A program made the position numbers and the translations under genes. Shown here piece after piece: positions 6,458 through 6,788 of a stretch of 6,788 nucleotides of DNA. The notes below the pieces were generated by a model that was not told where the DNA came from, did not search any database, and saw nothing but the letters and a program-made list of their open reading frames with translations. Position 1 is the stretch's first letter, and every line of letters begins with the position of its first letter. The stretch comes from Gammaproteobacteria bacterium (GTDB taxonomy: Bacteria; Pseudomonadota; Gammaproteobacteria; GCA-001735895): positions 1 to 6,788 of the forward strand of contig JAPUFZ010000118.1 of assembly GCA_027293245.1 (NCBI GenBank). The letters are read 5' to 3'.

Positions 6458-6481
6458 GTTCGAGTCAGGGCATAGCCACCA
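6458..6481 (+). repeat. tRNA-Met 3'-tail direct repeat, copy 2
   Basis: This is an exact second copy of the 24-bp tRNA-Met end, starting GTTCGAGTC and ending GCCACCA. It lacks the 5' T-stem strand and everything upstream, so it cannot be a tRNA. Only AT-rich sequence without a gene follows up to 6530. Confidence 0.95.
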
Positions 6482-6530
6482 ACTTTCACCAATAACTCAA
6501 ATAGTAATCAGTGGCATAGCTTCTTGAATA

Positions 6531-6788
6531 CTACTGTGCTACAGCCTTGCCCTGCCCGATTTCCACGGCGGGATCAGCTACAGGGTCGTTATCCTCGGGC
6601 GCATTCAGTTCCGGGTCGTTATGCTCGGGCAAATTTAATTCTACCAGGTTTGGATTAGGGGTCACGGAGCCCTGTCCGGCAGGAAATCCCTGGGGTTTAT
6701 CGAGACCAGTTGGTAATTTGATCATTCGGTTTGCCACCGCCACCAGCAGGACGGCGACTAGACCAATCATGAAGTACCTGGCATCGAC
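6531..6788 (-). CDS. Small single-pass or secreted protein with acidic repeat tail (C-terminal part)
   Basis: The frame is open to the right edge of the window (the last six codons read VDARYF), so the true start may lie outside; an ATG at 6770 with only a weak AGG upstream is the alternative and would give 79 residues. The hydrophobic run FMIGLVAVLLVAVA is followed by NRMIK, so it may be a membrane anchor, or a signal peptide cut after AVA. The remaining 60 or so residues are rich in Pro, Asn, Asp and Glu and contain a tandem decapeptide, ELNLPEHNDP then ELNAPEDNDP, and probably are disordered. No family was recognised. It is convergent with the flavoprotein gene and separated from it by the tRNA-fragment region. 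Confidence 0.55.
   Translation of the reverse strand, partial: VDARYFMIGLVAVLLVAVANRMIKLPTGLDKPQGFPAGQGSVTPNPNLVELNLPEHNDPELNAPEDNDPVADPAVEIGQGKAVAQ
6583..6642. repeat. Tandem 30-bp repeat inside the small acidic protein gene
   Basis: Two adjoining 30-bp units (6583-6612 and 6613-6642), both starting GGGTCGTTAT, agree at about 24 of 30 positions. They encode the two 10-residue repeats of the protein. Because the unit is a multiple of three, copy number could change without breaking the frame. Confidence 0.8.

Noticed and set aside
6309..6481. Integron attC site or cassette
   Set aside because: No recognisable R-box pair (GTTRRRY and complement) bounds the palindrome and no cassette gene or integron integrase is visible.
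6313..6527. Two plus-strand open frames of about 60 codons (6313-6495 and 6342-6527)
   Set aside because: Both run through the palindrome and the second tRNA tail, lack a ribosome binding site, and their Arg/Ser/Ala-rich translations reflect GC-rich inverted repeat sequence.
1..6788. CRISPR array or insertion sequence
   Set aside because: No regularly spaced repeat series and no transposase-like coding region were seen; the only direct repeats are the tRNA tails, the GTTATGCA pair and the 30-bp tandem repeat.

Overview
The window looks like chromosomal DNA of a Gram-negative proteobacterium, most likely a gammaproteobacterium. That is inferred from the E. coli-like elongator tRNA-Met fragment, strong GGAG-type ribosome binding sites and the protein families present; no marker gene fixes the taxon.

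Positions 1-6041 hold a divergent catabolic cluster. Reading leftward from about 3519 on the minus strand are an RpiR/MurR-type regulator, a Rieske-type non-heme iron oxygenase, a class III (glutamate-1-semialdehyde aminomutase-like) PLP aminotransferase, and the first 50 codons of an Asp/Glu racemase-superfamily protein that runs off the left edge. These four genes are tightly packed (14-bp overlap, 16-bp gap, 38-bp gap) and look like one operon headed by its own regulator. Divergent on the plus strand (3612-6041) is an 809-residue flavoprotein of the dimethylglycine/sarcosine dehydrogenase type, with a covalent-FAD motif and a C-terminal folate-binding GcvT-like domain. The 92-bp region between the two units has a 10-bp inverted repeat and overlapping candidate -10 elements for both directions.

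Taken together, the enzymes suggest stepwise demethylation of an N-methylated amino acid or betaine. The Rieske enzyme would remove a methyl from a quaternary or tertiary amine, the flavoprotein would oxidise a further N-methyl group and pass the one-carbon unit to tetrahydrofolate, and the aminotransferase would act on the resulting primary amine. The actual substrate cannot be read from the sequence, and no reductase for the Rieske enzyme is present in the window.

Positions 6042-6530 have no convincing protein gene but are structured. At 6264-6309 lies the 3' part of an elongator tRNA-Met gene (anticodon loop CAT through CCA) without its 5' half. Its anticodon region is the centre of a 27-bp dyad (10-bp arms, 7-bp centre), as in tyrosine-integrase attachment sites. 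The last 24 bp of this tRNA are repeated exactly 172 bp downstream, and between the copies is a roughly 130-bp imperfect palindrome. This resembles either the boundary of an element integrated in a tRNA gene or the tRNA-tail repeats known downstream of E. coli tyrT.

From 6531 to the right edge, on the minus strand, is the C-terminal part of a small protein with one hydrophobic segment and an acidic, Pro/Asn-rich tail containing a tandem 10-residue repeat.
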